DNA of 29,387 nucleotides from an uncultured Mucilaginibacter sp. (lineage in GTDB: Bacteria > Bacteroidota > Bacteroidia > Sphingobacteriales > Sphingobacteriaceae), in the NCBI RefSeq assembly GCF_946481715.1, contig NZ_CAMLOV010000058.1, positions 1 to 29,387 of the forward strand, read 5' to 3'. Under the pieces are notes generated by a model, which saw nothing but the letters and a program-made list of their open reading frames with translations, was not told the origin of the DNA and made no database searches. Position numbers and translations under genes: made by a program. How positions within the stretch are numbered: the first letter of the stretch is position 1; each line of letters opens with the position of its first letter. Below, one piece after another: positions 16,737 through 25,862 of this stretch.

Positions 16737-19700
16737 TTAAAATTGTATCCGCCGCACCTTTCCTTTATTATCTGTTATTACCACATTGCTTACCTTATTG
16801 GTTACTGATATAAACCTGGCAGATTGAGACAAAAAAGAATCCCCGTGGTAAAATTCCTGACGGGTAACCCGGCCGTTCTTATCCGTTATCAATGCACTTT
16901 TATCTTGTGGCAAAACATTTATAAGGGTTGTTTTTGTGTTTAATTTAAACAGTTTTAATGGGCCGGTATGTTCACTTGCCGCCATTAAATAGCTATTACC
17001 TGCCCCCCGTAGTCTTATCAGTGCCTTTCCATCTCCAGGCAGGTATATGCCGCTTTGAATTATCTTAAGCGAGTAAAAATCACCTTTGCCATTGCCTTTT
17101 AAAAACATGCCGTTTAGGGCATCGGACTGGCCGATGGATATATCTGTAGAAAAATCATTGCCATTAATCACCAAATCGAGATTACCGTCGCCGTCCAAAT
17201 CATCTGTTGCCATACCATTCAATGCAGATACCTGTGCCTGTTCGGGCAAGGGAATCACTGTGAACTTTCCTTTGCCATCATTTCTGAAGTAGCATGAACG
17301 CAGCTCTGTTGCTTTAAGCCGCAAGGCCCCCTTAAGCTGTTCATCGGTAAACAAATCTTTTAATGTAGCTTCGGCATAGCTGTGGTAATTTGTAAATTTG
17401 GTTCTTAAACTTATCATTTGTTTAAACGCATCGTCGCGCACGTTGGCTGGGTATTCACGCATTACGCCATCTTTTCCGGGAAGGTAAAGCGAAAGGAAAG
17501 CATCATACCTGTCGCGTTTGTCAAAATCTTTCGCTGTAATATAAACGGGCTGTTCCGTACTTGCCTGATAAAGTGTATTTAAGCCAGCGTTGCCTACAAT
17601 ATAATCTGTACGCCCAGTATGCCTGAAATCGCCGGCTACAATCGAATTCCACCAACCAGGGGCGCCGGATACGCCGCTTGTTGCCGTTGCATTAACAAAC
17701 CTCCCGTTTTGGTATTTTAAAAAAGTGAGCGGCATCCATTCACCGGCGAGTAAGAGGTCGGAATTGCCATCGCCGTCAAAATCTGTAAATAGCGCATCAC
17801 ATACAAGGCCGATATGTTGCAGGCAAGGAGCAATTTCGGCAGTAACATCCGTAAACTTAACTTTGCCGTTGTCACTGTCGTTCCTTAAAATAAAACTGCT
17901 AACCGGTTTGGGGTATCGCCATGGTTCTACACGGCCCGATACAAAAAGATCTAATCTTCCATCATGATTATAATCAAATGCTCTTACGCAAAGTTTGCTT
18001 GTAAAATTTGCCGGGAGTGCGGTTTGCTGTAAAGTAAATTGAGCTTTGCCGTTGTTTATGTAAAGTTTATCTTCATAATTACCTGCATTTGGCGCTGCAG
18101 TATATCCACCCCGGGCGATGTAAATATCAAGTGCATTATCTCCATTCGCATCAAATAAAAGCACTCCGCCATCTTGATAAAAAGCACTTTTTTGAACTGC
18201 CGTTTCTAATGGCCTTTGAATAAATTTCCCGTTTTTTTGCAGCAGTACTTGCGCCTGTTGAGTAGAATTCCCCCCAACCACTATGTCGTCTGTTCCATCT
18301 CCATTCAAATCGCCGGCTGCTAACGCGGGGCTGTAACCCGATAACTTATGTGGTAACAGCTTTTGAATATTAAAGTCTACCCGGTCAGAATCTTTATGCA
18401 CATAATTTATTCCGCTTGCTGAAGTTATATTCGTAAATATCGGTTTCGGCGCTTTAAGAGGCCGTTCCAAATCACCAGCACCACGAGCATCCTTAATATT
18501 TACCGTCAGCGTTTTATTTACCTTAATATCCTTAAGCAGCTGCCTTGCACCATCTGGCCAAATTACAATAGCAGAATCTATCACCGCGCAACTGCCCACG
18601 CCAAATTGTGCCATCGGTTGTAAACTGGATAAATAGCCTCTGTAAGGGTTGTTTTCGTAAACTTGCGTTAATCCCTTGCCGTAATAGATGTGGATGAACG
18701 CTCCCACCCCGTTCATGTTTTGCCCGCTTCCCTTAAATCTTACATTTAAAAAGTGAGTTTCGGTTTTTGTGTCCTCCGCACCCGTGTTCTTATATACAAA
18801 TGCCTCGTCGTTAATATTATTGGTTATCAGGTCCAGTTTACCGTCGTTATTTAAATCGCAGTAAACAGCGCCATTTGAAAAGGACGGTGCAGTTAAGCCC
18901 CAAACGTTGCTTTCGTCAGCAAACTTTAATCCGCCGCTGTTTTTAAAAGCGTAGTTATGAATTTTAACCTCCGGTATTTGTTTGATGATCTCTTTTTTAG
19001 TTGCCGTAAGGTAAGGCTGAGACCGGTAGGTCATAAAGTCATGATCCGTTACATCCCTCGGGTAACCATTTGTTACAATGATATCTTTAAAGCCATCGTT
19101 GTCAAAATCAGCAATTAAGGGTGTCCAGCTCCAATCGGTTTGCGCAACCCCGCTCATGAAGCTTATTTCACTAAATACCGGGCTCCCAACGGAATCCTGC
19201 TCATTTACTCTTGGCCCCTGGTTTAATTGCAGTGTATTGCGTACATATTGATATTGATAACCGTAATGTTTGAAATTCTGGAAAGTTTGATAACTATTTG
19301 GCATCAGCATCATTTTTTTTCGATAGCTATCTGCCGGATTCATATCCAGCTCGAACACGTCGGCCAGGCCATCATTATTTATATCCTGGATATCCTGCCC
19401 CATGGCGTTGAAAGACGTATGTTTGAAATATTGCTGGGTTCTGTCAGTAAAGGTTCCATCATGGTTATTGATGTACAAAATATTGCTCGAAAGAAAATCG
19501 TTGGTCACATAGATGTCTTTCCATCCATCCAGGTTAATATCTGCAATTGAAGCGCCATGCCCATAGCCTTCAATGGCTATGCCTGCGACCTTTGAAACAT
19601 CGGTATACACCGCATGCCCAAGTACTTTATCCCAATCATTCCTGTATAACTGGCCGGTGCTGCTGCCTGTCCCATCCTTGCTAACCGGCCGGAAGCTATT

Positions 19701-20297
19701 GGGATATTCTGACGGCTCGGGCCTGTTTACAGTTAAATACATATCCAGGTCGCCATCGTTATCGTAATCAAAAAAACTTGCCATGGTTGAATGCAATTGT
19801 ATATCAAGCCCATATGCCATGCCTTCATCTTTAAATATCGGTATACCTGCATTGTTAAGGCCTTTGTTCACATACAAAATATTTTGCCTTTTATGTGGGT
19901 CGCCGGCCAGCGAGTTACATACATAAATATCTGCCAGCCCGTCGTTATTTACATCGACCACTGCTACGCCCCTTCCCCAGCGGCCGTATCCGGTTACGCC
20001 GGCCGCGATAGTTACGTCTTCAAACTTAAAATCACCCTTGTTAAGGTAAAGTTTGTTAGACACCATATTCCCTGTAAAATACAGGTCAGCTAAACCGTCG
20101 TTGTTAAAATCACCCACTCCTACCCCGCCACCGTTGTATATGTACGCGTTATCTATGGGATTTATAGAATCATTTTCGGTTATCAAATTATTGAAATGGA
20201 TGCCGGAATGTGCCGATGAAACCTGATTAAACATTGCGGGTTTCTTGCATCCGGCTGATAGATAACAGCAAACGAGGAAAAAGTAAATTTTTTTCAT
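16737..20297 (-). CDS. Large FG-GAP/VCBS-repeat lipoprotein with ASPIC/UnbV domain
   Basis: 1186 aa from the ATG at 20295-20297; an in-frame GTG at 20306 would add three residues. The lipobox is LSAGC (Cys17). About a dozen calcium-loop motifs of the D-x-N/D-x-DG type are spread along the protein, for example DFNNDGLAD (63-71), DYDNDGDLD (177-185), DINNDGLAD (305-313), DFDNDGFKD (397-405), DLNNDGKLD (481-489) and DLNGDGTDD (663-671), indicating one or two beta-propellers. An ASPIC/UnbV domain occupies about 525-600 (NGVGAFIHIYYG, then AIVIWPDGARQ). The C-terminal third has more FG-GAP repeats. Such proteins often follow susCD pairs in Bacteroidota; a surface glycan-binding or scaffold role is inferred and no catalytic function is known. 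It lies 71 bp after SusD2, behind a strong terminator. Confidence 0.93.
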   Translation of the reverse strand: MKKIYFFLVCCYLSAGCKKPAMFNQVSSAHSGIHFNNLITENDSINPIDNAYIYNGGGVGVGDFNNDGLADLYFTGNMVSNKLYLNKGDFKFEDVTIAAGVTGYGRWGRGVAVVDVNNDGLADIYVCNSLAGDPHKRQNILYVNKGLNNAGIPIFKDEGMAYGLDIQLHSTMASFFDYDNDGDLDMYLTVNRPEPSEYPNSFRPVSKDGTGSSTGQLYRNDWDKVLGHAVYTDVSKVAGIAIEGYGHGASIADINLDGWKDIYVTNDFLSSNILYINNHDGTFTDRTQQYFKHTSFNAMGQDIQDINNDGLADVFELDMNPADSYRKKMMLMPNSYQTFQNFKHYGYQYQYVRNTLQLNQGPRVNEQDSVGSPVFSEISFMSGVAQTDWSWTPLIADFDNDGFKDIIVTNGYPRDVTDHDFMTYRSQPYLTATKKEIIKQIPEVKIHNYAFKNSGGLKFADESNVWGLTAPSFSNGAVYCDLNNDGKLDLITNNINDEAFVYKNTGAEDTKTETHFLNVRFKGSGQNMNGVGAFIHIYYGKGLTQVYENNPYRGYLSSLQPMAQFGVGSCAVIDSAIVIWPDGARQLLKDIKVNKTLTVNIKDARGAGDLERPLKAPKPIFTNITSASGINYVHKDSDRVDFNIQKLLPHKLSGYSPALAAGDLNGDGTDDIVVGGNSTQQAQVLLQKNGKFIQRPLETAVQKSAFYQDGGVLLFDANGDNALDIYIARGGYTAAPNAGNYEDKLYINNGKAQFTLQQTALPANFTSKLCVRAFDYNHDGRLDLFVSGRVEPWRYPKPVSSFILRNDSDNGKVKFTDVTAEIAPCLQHIGLVCDALFTDFDGDGNSDLLLAGEWMPLTFLKYQNGRFVNATATSGVSGAPGWWNSIVAGDFRHTGRTDYIVGNAGLNTLYQASTEQPVYITAKDFDKRDRYDAFLSLYLPGKDGVMREYPANVRDDAFKQMISLRTKFTNYHSYAEATLKDLFTDEQLKGALRLKATELRSCYFRNDGKGKFTVIPLPEQAQVSALNGMATDDLDGDGNLDLVINGNDFSTDISIGQSDALNGMFLKGNGKGDFYSLKIIQSGIYLPGDGKALIRLRGAGNSYLMAASEHTGPLKLFKLNTKTTLINVLPQDKSALITDKNGRVTRQEFYHGDSFLSQSARFISVTNKVSNVVITDNKGKVRRIQF

Positions 20298-20316
20298 AAA
20301 ACGCACTAATTACAAT

Positions 20317-20348
20317 AAAAAAACCGGGGGCCAAACTGACCCCCGGTT
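20317..20348 (-). terminator. Strong intrinsic terminator between SusD2 and the FG-GAP gene
   Basis: AACCGGGGG (20322-20330) pairs perfectly with CCCCCGGTT (20340-20348) around a 9-nt loop. Read on the minus strand, the stem is followed by a run of seven T residues (20317-20323). It begins about 20 bp after the SusD2 stop and ends about 20 bp before the FG-GAP start codon, so it should reduce expression of the downstream gene relative to SusC2-SusD2. Confidence 0.9.
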
Positions 20349-20367
20349 GTAATTTAATAATTATCAA

Positions 20368-21927
20368 TTAATAACCAGGATTTTGGTGCCCGTTTATCTC
20401 TGGATTATTATCGAGTTCTGCTGTAGGTATTGGCAATAACTCGTCTCTATTTGCTTTGAAATATGATAATGGATCGGTAGTGAAATAACCTTTCTTTCTC
20501 CACCTCACTATATCAACATTTCTTACCTGTTCGTCGCCCATTTCAACCATCTTTTCATGCATAATGGCTTTTGTTACATCTGCCTTGGAAGCAACAGGAA
20601 ACTGAGCAGTTGGATAAGGTGGCATTGCAACATCTGCCCGTGCTCTTACCATATTTAAATAGCTTGCAGCAGCGGCAGTGTTACCCAACTCATTTTCGCA
20701 CTCCGCAAGGTTAATTAACACTTCTGCATAACGTAAAATGCGCTGGTTATTGCCGCCAGGGTGAAACGATGCAGCAGGCAAACCTTCTTTATAAATAATC
20801 ATGAATTTGCGGAACCCTATTTTTTTGGTCACCCCGTTTACTGTTGAAGATTCGCCGTTTTGATCGCTGGCAAGTAACACGGATGCACCGTTGTTGTAAG
20901 AATCTCCGGTTTCGTAAAACGAAAACTTATACCTCGGATCTGTTTTGGCAGCACCCGTAGCCGTATTTTCAAATTCATTCAGAAGTTTGTTTGAAGGGAT
21001 TAAATTTCTCCAGGCAACCGGATTATACTCCTGGTTCCTCACAGTGGTTTGCGGTTGGGTAGGGCTATCACCACCCCAGTTAAACTGGTTATCACCTTTA
21101 TCCACATACACCATTTCGAAGATAGATTCTGAGTTAAACTCTGTTTCTTCTTCAAAATTATCCAGGAAGCGGCTGGTTAATGAATAACCATCGGCGCCCG
21201 ACGTAGGGATCTTCAGTAAAGCAGCTTTGGCACCGGCATAATCGCCGTTTTGCATCAGCACCCTGCCCAATAAAGCATTGGCTGCGGCATTAGTAGCCCG
21301 GCCTTTGTCAGTACCCGACTTGCCCGGTAAAACGGCTGCTGCATCCTGTAGGTCTTTAATAATTAATGCGTAAACGGCAGCCGCATCGGCTCTGGGTTGA
21401 AAGCCGGTTGGGCTTTTAACGGTAGTTGTATAAATAGGTACTCCTCCCCATTGGCTTACCAGGTCGAAATAGGCCCATGCACGCAGGAATTTTGCTTCAG
21501 CAACCCTTCTGTCTCTAATGGCTATATCGTCTGTTACGTTCCCGGCATTATCTAAAACAATATTTGCCCGGAAAATAACCTGGAACCAGCCATTCCAAAC
21601 AGAATTTAAAACGCTGTTTGTCGGGTCGAAAGTGCCGGCTAACATTTGTGCCCTCGGCACCTCTAACTGACTTCCTCCCGGTGATACCTCATCGCTACGG
21701 AGGTCGTGTATAAAAAACCACTCCCTGGATACAAGGTTTAGGCTCTGCACAGATTTATACACAGCGTTTACGCCTTTTGTGAGTTCGCCTGCATTTTTAT
21801 AATATTGATCAGTGGTTACCGCATTCACATTAGTCGTGTCAAGGTCGCTTTTCTTGCAGGAGTAAATGGTGGCCGTTACCAGAAGTATGGTGGATGCCGA
21901 CCAGATATAAAATTTTTTATTTTTCAT
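20368..21927 (-). CDS. SusD/RagB-like outer-membrane glycan-binding lipoprotein (SusD2)
   Basis: 519 aa. The lipoprotein signal ends in IYSC (Cys24). The N-terminal SusD-like region has KNAGELTKGVNAVYKSV, VIFRANIVLDNAG and EAKFLRAWAYFDLVSQWGGV. TPR-like helices follow (NALLGRVLMQNGDYAGAKAA). The C-terminal RagB/SusD part has ILRYAEVLINLAECENELGN and ends with LLPIPTAELDNNPEINGHQN. It is the surface lid partner of SusC2, whose stop codon is 28 bp upstream, so the two form one transcript. A strong terminator follows the stop. Confidence 0.96.
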   Translation of the reverse strand: MKNKKFYIWSASTILLVTATIYSCKKSDLDTTNVNAVTTDQYYKNAGELTKGVNAVYKSVQSLNLVSREWFFIHDLRSDEVSPGGSQLEVPRAQMLAGTFDPTNSVLNSVWNGWFQVIFRANIVLDNAGNVTDDIAIRDRRVAEAKFLRAWAYFDLVSQWGGVPIYTTTVKSPTGFQPRADAAAVYALIIKDLQDAAAVLPGKSGTDKGRATNAAANALLGRVLMQNGDYAGAKAALLKIPTSGADGYSLTSRFLDNFEEETEFNSESIFEMVYVDKGDNQFNWGGDSPTQPQTTVRNQEYNPVAWRNLIPSNKLLNEFENTATGAAKTDPRYKFSFYETGDSYNNGASVLLASDQNGESSTVNGVTKKIGFRKFMIIYKEGLPAASFHPGGNNQRILRYAEVLINLAECENELGNTAAAASYLNMVRARADVAMPPYPTAQFPVASKADVTKAIMHEKMVEMGDEQVRNVDIVRWRKKGYFTTDPLSYFKANRDELLPIPTAELDNNPEINGHQNPGY

Positions 21928-21955
21928 AATTTATAAAATTATTTGTGAGTATTGA

Positions 21956-24900
21956 TTAAAAAGTTGCCTGGATCCCGAACTGGAATGTTCTCGGCTGTGG
22001 ATATTGCCCGTAATCTATTCCATTAGTCAGCGTTCCGTTTTTCGATCCCACTTCCGGGTCGAGTCCTGAATACTTGGTAAACGTTAACAGATTTTGAGAG
22101 GAAACATACAGTCTCAACCTGCTTAAGCTATTGCTTGTTTTGGATTTAAGCCAACTTGACGGTACGTTATAACCTAACATCGCATTCTTTAGGCGCAGGT
22201 AAGATCCATCTTCGATCCAACGGCTAGATGGCCTTACGTTGCCATTCGGATCGCCTTTAGCAGCTCTTGGGATATCAGTATTTGTGTTGGTTGGCGTCCA
22301 GGCGTTCAAAACATTTACACCAGCATTAAACAAACGTGGCATACCTTCAAGGATAATCCTTTCGGCATTGAAAATTTTATTCCCTTGTACACCCTGGAAA
22401 AAGATACTCACGTCGAAGTTTTTGTAGCTAGCTGAGTAGTTTAAAGAGTAGGTGAACTTAGGAAGGTAGCTACCAATAAACGTCCGGTCACCGTCATTTA
22501 TAATTTTGTCGCCATTTAAATCTTTAAATTTTATGTCGCCGGGTTGAGCACCAGGTTGCGTAGCATGTGCACTTACCTCAGCTGCATTTTGGAAGATACC
22601 TTCTACCACATAGCCATAGAACGATTGAATAGACTGGCCGGCAACGGTGTTGGTGATGGGGCCACCGCCACCAAAATCTGCATCGCCACCAGCTACAATA
22701 GAAGCGTTTGGACTGTTTAGCGAAATCACTTTATTCCTTACTACACTTAATAAACCGGTAACGTCCCATTTAAAATCCCCTTTGTTTTGATGGTAACCAA
22801 TCGTAAGTTCCATACCTTTATTTTCTAAAGTTGCAACGTTTGCAACCGTGCCTGCACCACCAAAACCAAAGCTTAGCGGTGTTGGTACGTTGATGATCAG
22901 TTTGTCCATCTTCCTTTTATAAAACTCGGCAGATAGAGTAATCTTGTTATCAAAAAGCCCAAGGTCTAAACCAATATTCGTTTGTTTAGTAGTTTCCCAA
23001 GCGAGTGAAAGGTTGGTTAAGCCGTTGTAGAAAGAAGCGTTCCCAAGGTCTGATAGCGATCCGTTGAAAGGATAAGTTGCCTGGTTGCTTGATACAGGCT
23101 GCAAGTACGGGTACGGACCCAATGCGGTGCCGTTTACGCCAGTAACGCCATAACCTCCACGTAACTTTAATTCAGTTACAGCAGAAACATCTTTAAGGAA
23201 GCTTTCCCTGTCTATTTTCCAACCGGCAGAAACAGCGGGGAAATTTTGATACTTATGGCCAGGAGCCCAAACAGATAAACCGTCGCGGCGTATAGATCCG
23301 GAAATGAAGTACTTGCCGTCGAAATCGTAAGCAAGCCTACCAACCATCGAAATCAGCAATGTGTTTTCTGTGGTGTAGTTTGTGAATAGGTTGGTTGCGC
23401 CATTTAATGTTCTAACAGCATTGGTTGACTGGTTACCTGAGGATGATTGGTTTGTGTTTTTGGTACCCTGGCTTTCATATACGGCAACGCCTGATACGTG
23501 GTGTTTAGCAAACATTTTATCAAATGCAAGTTGTTGTGAATACAACGTGGTAGTACCTGTTCCCCTGCCTAAATTAATTGTGGCAGTTGGTGAACTTAAT
23601 GTTCCGCCATCGTTGTATATCGGGGTATATCGGTCATTAAGGTTTGAGCCATAATCCAGACCGTAGGTAGAGGTAAATTTCAACCAATCGGTGAATTTTA
23701 AAGTCATAAACGCATTACCGCGGATATTAAAGCCGTTGTTATAGTTTTCGTTGATCAAAGCCGCTTCAACCGGGTTGGTAGGGTCAGAGCCATCGAAACT
23801 ATTTAACGGGCCCTGGAAACCACCCGGGTTATTTGGGTTACGAACCGGGATATATGGCAACATCCTTATAACGTTTGTTAAAGCGGTACGGTTACCCGGC
23901 GGGATATCAAAACGTTGATGTGTAACCGCTACGTTAAATGTTTCTCCAAATGTTAAAAAAGAGCGGATCTTATGGTCAGAGTTCATGCGGAAGTTTTTCC
24001 TGTTGAAATCTAATCCCTGTGCAATACCTTTTTGCGCAAAATAACCGGCAGATGTGTAAAAATGAGAACTCTCATTACCGCCGCTGATGGCAACCGAATG
24101 CTGTTGCAGTAATTGGTTATTCCTAAAGTACTCATCCTGCCAGTCGGTATTGGTTTGGGCAAAGGTTTGAGACGAGCCTGCATAAATTGGCTGGTTGAAA
24201 TTTGCCGACTCCAACCTTGGCGGCACCGCTGATGGTGCATTTAATGCCCTTTCATATTGAAGGTATTGATTAGTATTTAACAAATCGAATCGTTTAATTA
24301 CACTTTGTACGCCCACATACGAATCGAAATCGATTTGTACTTTCCCGCTGGAGCCTTTTTTAGTAGTTACGATAACTACACCATTGGTTGCCCTTGATCC
24401 GTAAATCGCCGCCGCGCTCGCGTCCTTTAATACATCGATCGACTGAATGTCCTTAGGGTCAATACCGCCAATGCTGCCAGGAAAACCATCAACAATGTAA
24501 AGTGGGTCTGAACCGAAGCTTATGGAGCTGTTACCGCGGATAGACACGATTGGGGCATTACCCGGCGAACCGTTATTGGTAACCGTAAGACCGGCCACCC
24601 TACCCTGTAAAGCCTGGTCGATACCGGCTACGGGAAGTTGCGTAAGCGTTTTTCCACTTACTGACGAGATGGCGCCCGTTACCGCAGCGCGTTTCTGAGT
24701 TCCGTACCCAACAACAACAACTTCATTAAGCGTTTTGGTATCGGTTTTTAACTGAACATTTATTACCGATTGACCGGCGATAGCAACTTCGGTTGAAGTA
24801 TACCCGAGGAAACTGAACACCAGGGTACCATTTTCGTTAGGTGCCGTTATTCTGTAGTTCCCATTAACATCTGCAGCGGCAGCAATTGATGTACCTTTTA

Positions 24901-25114
24901 CCGTTACGATGGCACCGGGAATAGAAGCTCCGGTTTCGTCGGTAATTTTACCCGTTATTGTAATTGCAGCAACTGTTGCCCCCCTAAGCGGCAACAAATT
25001 GTTAAAATACCCCGTGTTAGCCGAAGCATAAACAGAGTTCAATGTAACAATACCTAACAAAATTAGTGATAACGTTGTTCGTATGTAATGATTAAGTAAA
25101 TGTTTTCTTTTCAT
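21956..25114 (-). CDS. SusC/RagA-family TonB-dependent outer-membrane transporter (SusC2)
   Basis: 1052 aa. An N-terminal signal (about 1-32) is followed by a short linker, a carboxypeptidase-D-regulatory-like domain (52-124; GKITDETGASIPGAIVTVKG), the TonB-box region EVVVVGYG (131-138) and the plug (about 138-258), which contains GRVAGLTVTNNGSPGNAP, PLYIVDGFPG and the SusC signature VLKDASAAAIYGSRATNG. The barrel follows and ends in TFQFGIQATF. It imports oligosaccharides with SusD2. Its leader is shared with the divergent response-regulator gene and contains a perfect LacI-type palindrome. Confidence 0.97.
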   Translation of the reverse strand: MKRKHLLNHYIRTTLSLILLGIVTLNSVYASANTGYFNNLLPLRGATVAAITITGKITDETGASIPGAIVTVKGTSIAAAADVNGNYRITAPNENGTLVFSFLGYTSTEVAIAGQSVINVQLKTDTKTLNEVVVVGYGTQKRAAVTGAISSVSGKTLTQLPVAGIDQALQGRVAGLTVTNNGSPGNAPIVSIRGNSSISFGSDPLYIVDGFPGSIGGIDPKDIQSIDVLKDASAAAIYGSRATNGVVIVTTKKGSSGKVQIDFDSYVGVQSVIKRFDLLNTNQYLQYERALNAPSAVPPRLESANFNQPIYAGSSQTFAQTNTDWQDEYFRNNQLLQQHSVAISGGNESSHFYTSAGYFAQKGIAQGLDFNRKNFRMNSDHKIRSFLTFGETFNVAVTHQRFDIPPGNRTALTNVIRMLPYIPVRNPNNPGGFQGPLNSFDGSDPTNPVEAALINENYNNGFNIRGNAFMTLKFTDWLKFTSTYGLDYGSNLNDRYTPIYNDGGTLSSPTATINLGRGTGTTTLYSQQLAFDKMFAKHHVSGVAVYESQGTKNTNQSSSGNQSTNAVRTLNGATNLFTNYTTENTLLISMVGRLAYDFDGKYFISGSIRRDGLSVWAPGHKYQNFPAVSAGWKIDRESFLKDVSAVTELKLRGGYGVTGVNGTALGPYPYLQPVSSNQATYPFNGSLSDLGNASFYNGLTNLSLAWETTKQTNIGLDLGLFDNKITLSAEFYKRKMDKLIINVPTPLSFGFGGAGTVANVATLENKGMELTIGYHQNKGDFKWDVTGLLSVVRNKVISLNSPNASIVAGGDADFGGGGPITNTVAGQSIQSFYGYVVEGIFQNAAEVSAHATQPGAQPGDIKFKDLNGDKIINDGDRTFIGSYLPKFTYSLNYSASYKNFDVSIFFQGVQGNKIFNAERIILEGMPRLFNAGVNVLNAWTPTNTNTDIPRAAKGDPNGNVRPSSRWIEDGSYLRLKNAMLGYNVPSSWLKSKTSNSLSRLRLYVSSQNLLTFTKYSGLDPEVGSKNGTLTNGIDYGQYPQPRTFQFGIQATF

Positions 25115-25185
25115 AATTTGGTTAAAATTTTAATTGGATTAAGTCGAAGGTTGGGCTTTGCAGATACTGCATTCCCTGGTCTGAG

Positions 25186-25203
25186 AATGATCTCCGGATC
25201 ATT
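25186..25203 (-). promoter_or_regulatory. Short hairpin in the SusC2 5' leader
   Basis: AATGATC (25186-25192), loop TCCG, GATCATT (25197-25203): a perfect 7-bp stem, 72-89 nt upstream of the SusC2 start. There is no T-run. It could be a 5' UTR stem affecting mRNA stability, or a protein site. Confidence 0.3.
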
Positions 25204-25386
25204 TCCCGTTAATTTTCATTGAGTCGTTTTTCTCATTGTTTAGTTGTTTTTATAGTTAATTTATTTGAGGTTGGTTATTTAAGGCCTAAACTGTAAACTA
25301 AGACACTGCAGTAATAACATTTAATGGTTATTAAGCCCGTCTACTTTAAGTATAGAAAATGTTTGGTCATGTGTAGAAGTTGACTG

Positions 25387-25400
25387 TGCAATCGATTGCA
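25387..25400. promoter_or_regulatory. Perfect LacI-family-type palindromic operator in the SusC2 leader
   Basis: TGCAATCGATTGCA is a perfect 14-bp palindrome fitting the LacI-family pattern TGnAAnCGnTTnCA. It is flanked on both sides by the direct repeat TGACTG. It is centred about 280 bp upstream of the SusC2 start and about 470 bp upstream of the response-regulator start. No LacI-family gene is in the window. Confidence 0.65.
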
Positions 25401-25862
25401 TGACTGTAGCCGACGAAATCTATGTTAGACTAAACTTTTTTGCTTTTTTTTAATTTATTAGTAATTGGTTTAATACCTCGGGCTACTTTTGAGCCACACG
25501 AGAGTAACAGTAAAATTACAGTAAGGCCAAAAAAACGTGTGCAATTTTTTGCCACATTTAAACAACATTTGTTCAAATTAATACCAAAAACAGCGTTACA
25601 AGCCCATTAGAGGCATTAGTAACATGAGCACTCATTTTAATCTTCCGTTTATTTACGTAATGTTGTAATGCCGTCCACTAACTGATTTACAACCGAGCAC
25701 TTTACGTGCAAATACACCAATTTAACCTACCACAAACGATAATAAAATTGCAAGTGGCAACAAATGACGGCAACTGCGAACAATTCAAAACTTGTGTCGC
25801 ATTAGCTAAGCATCCAATTAGTGATTTGGTAACGCCTAAAACTGGACGCATTGTTTATAAAT

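Larger units (their letters stand above)
25115..25862. other. 748 bp divergent leader between SusC2 and the response regulator
   Basis: No gene is supported here. It holds the LacI-type palindrome (25387-25400) and a hairpin at 25186-25203. A partial resemblance to the GH31/SusC1 element exists (TTTGTTCAAA near 25568 and GAGTAA at 25502-25507) but the spacing differs. Promoters for both divergent genes must be here; no exact TAnnTTTG match was found on either strand. Confidence 0.7.

Noticed and set aside
24318..24328. AAATCGATTT as an operator
   Set aside because: It lies inside the SusC2 coding region and lacks the outer bases of the LacI-type site.
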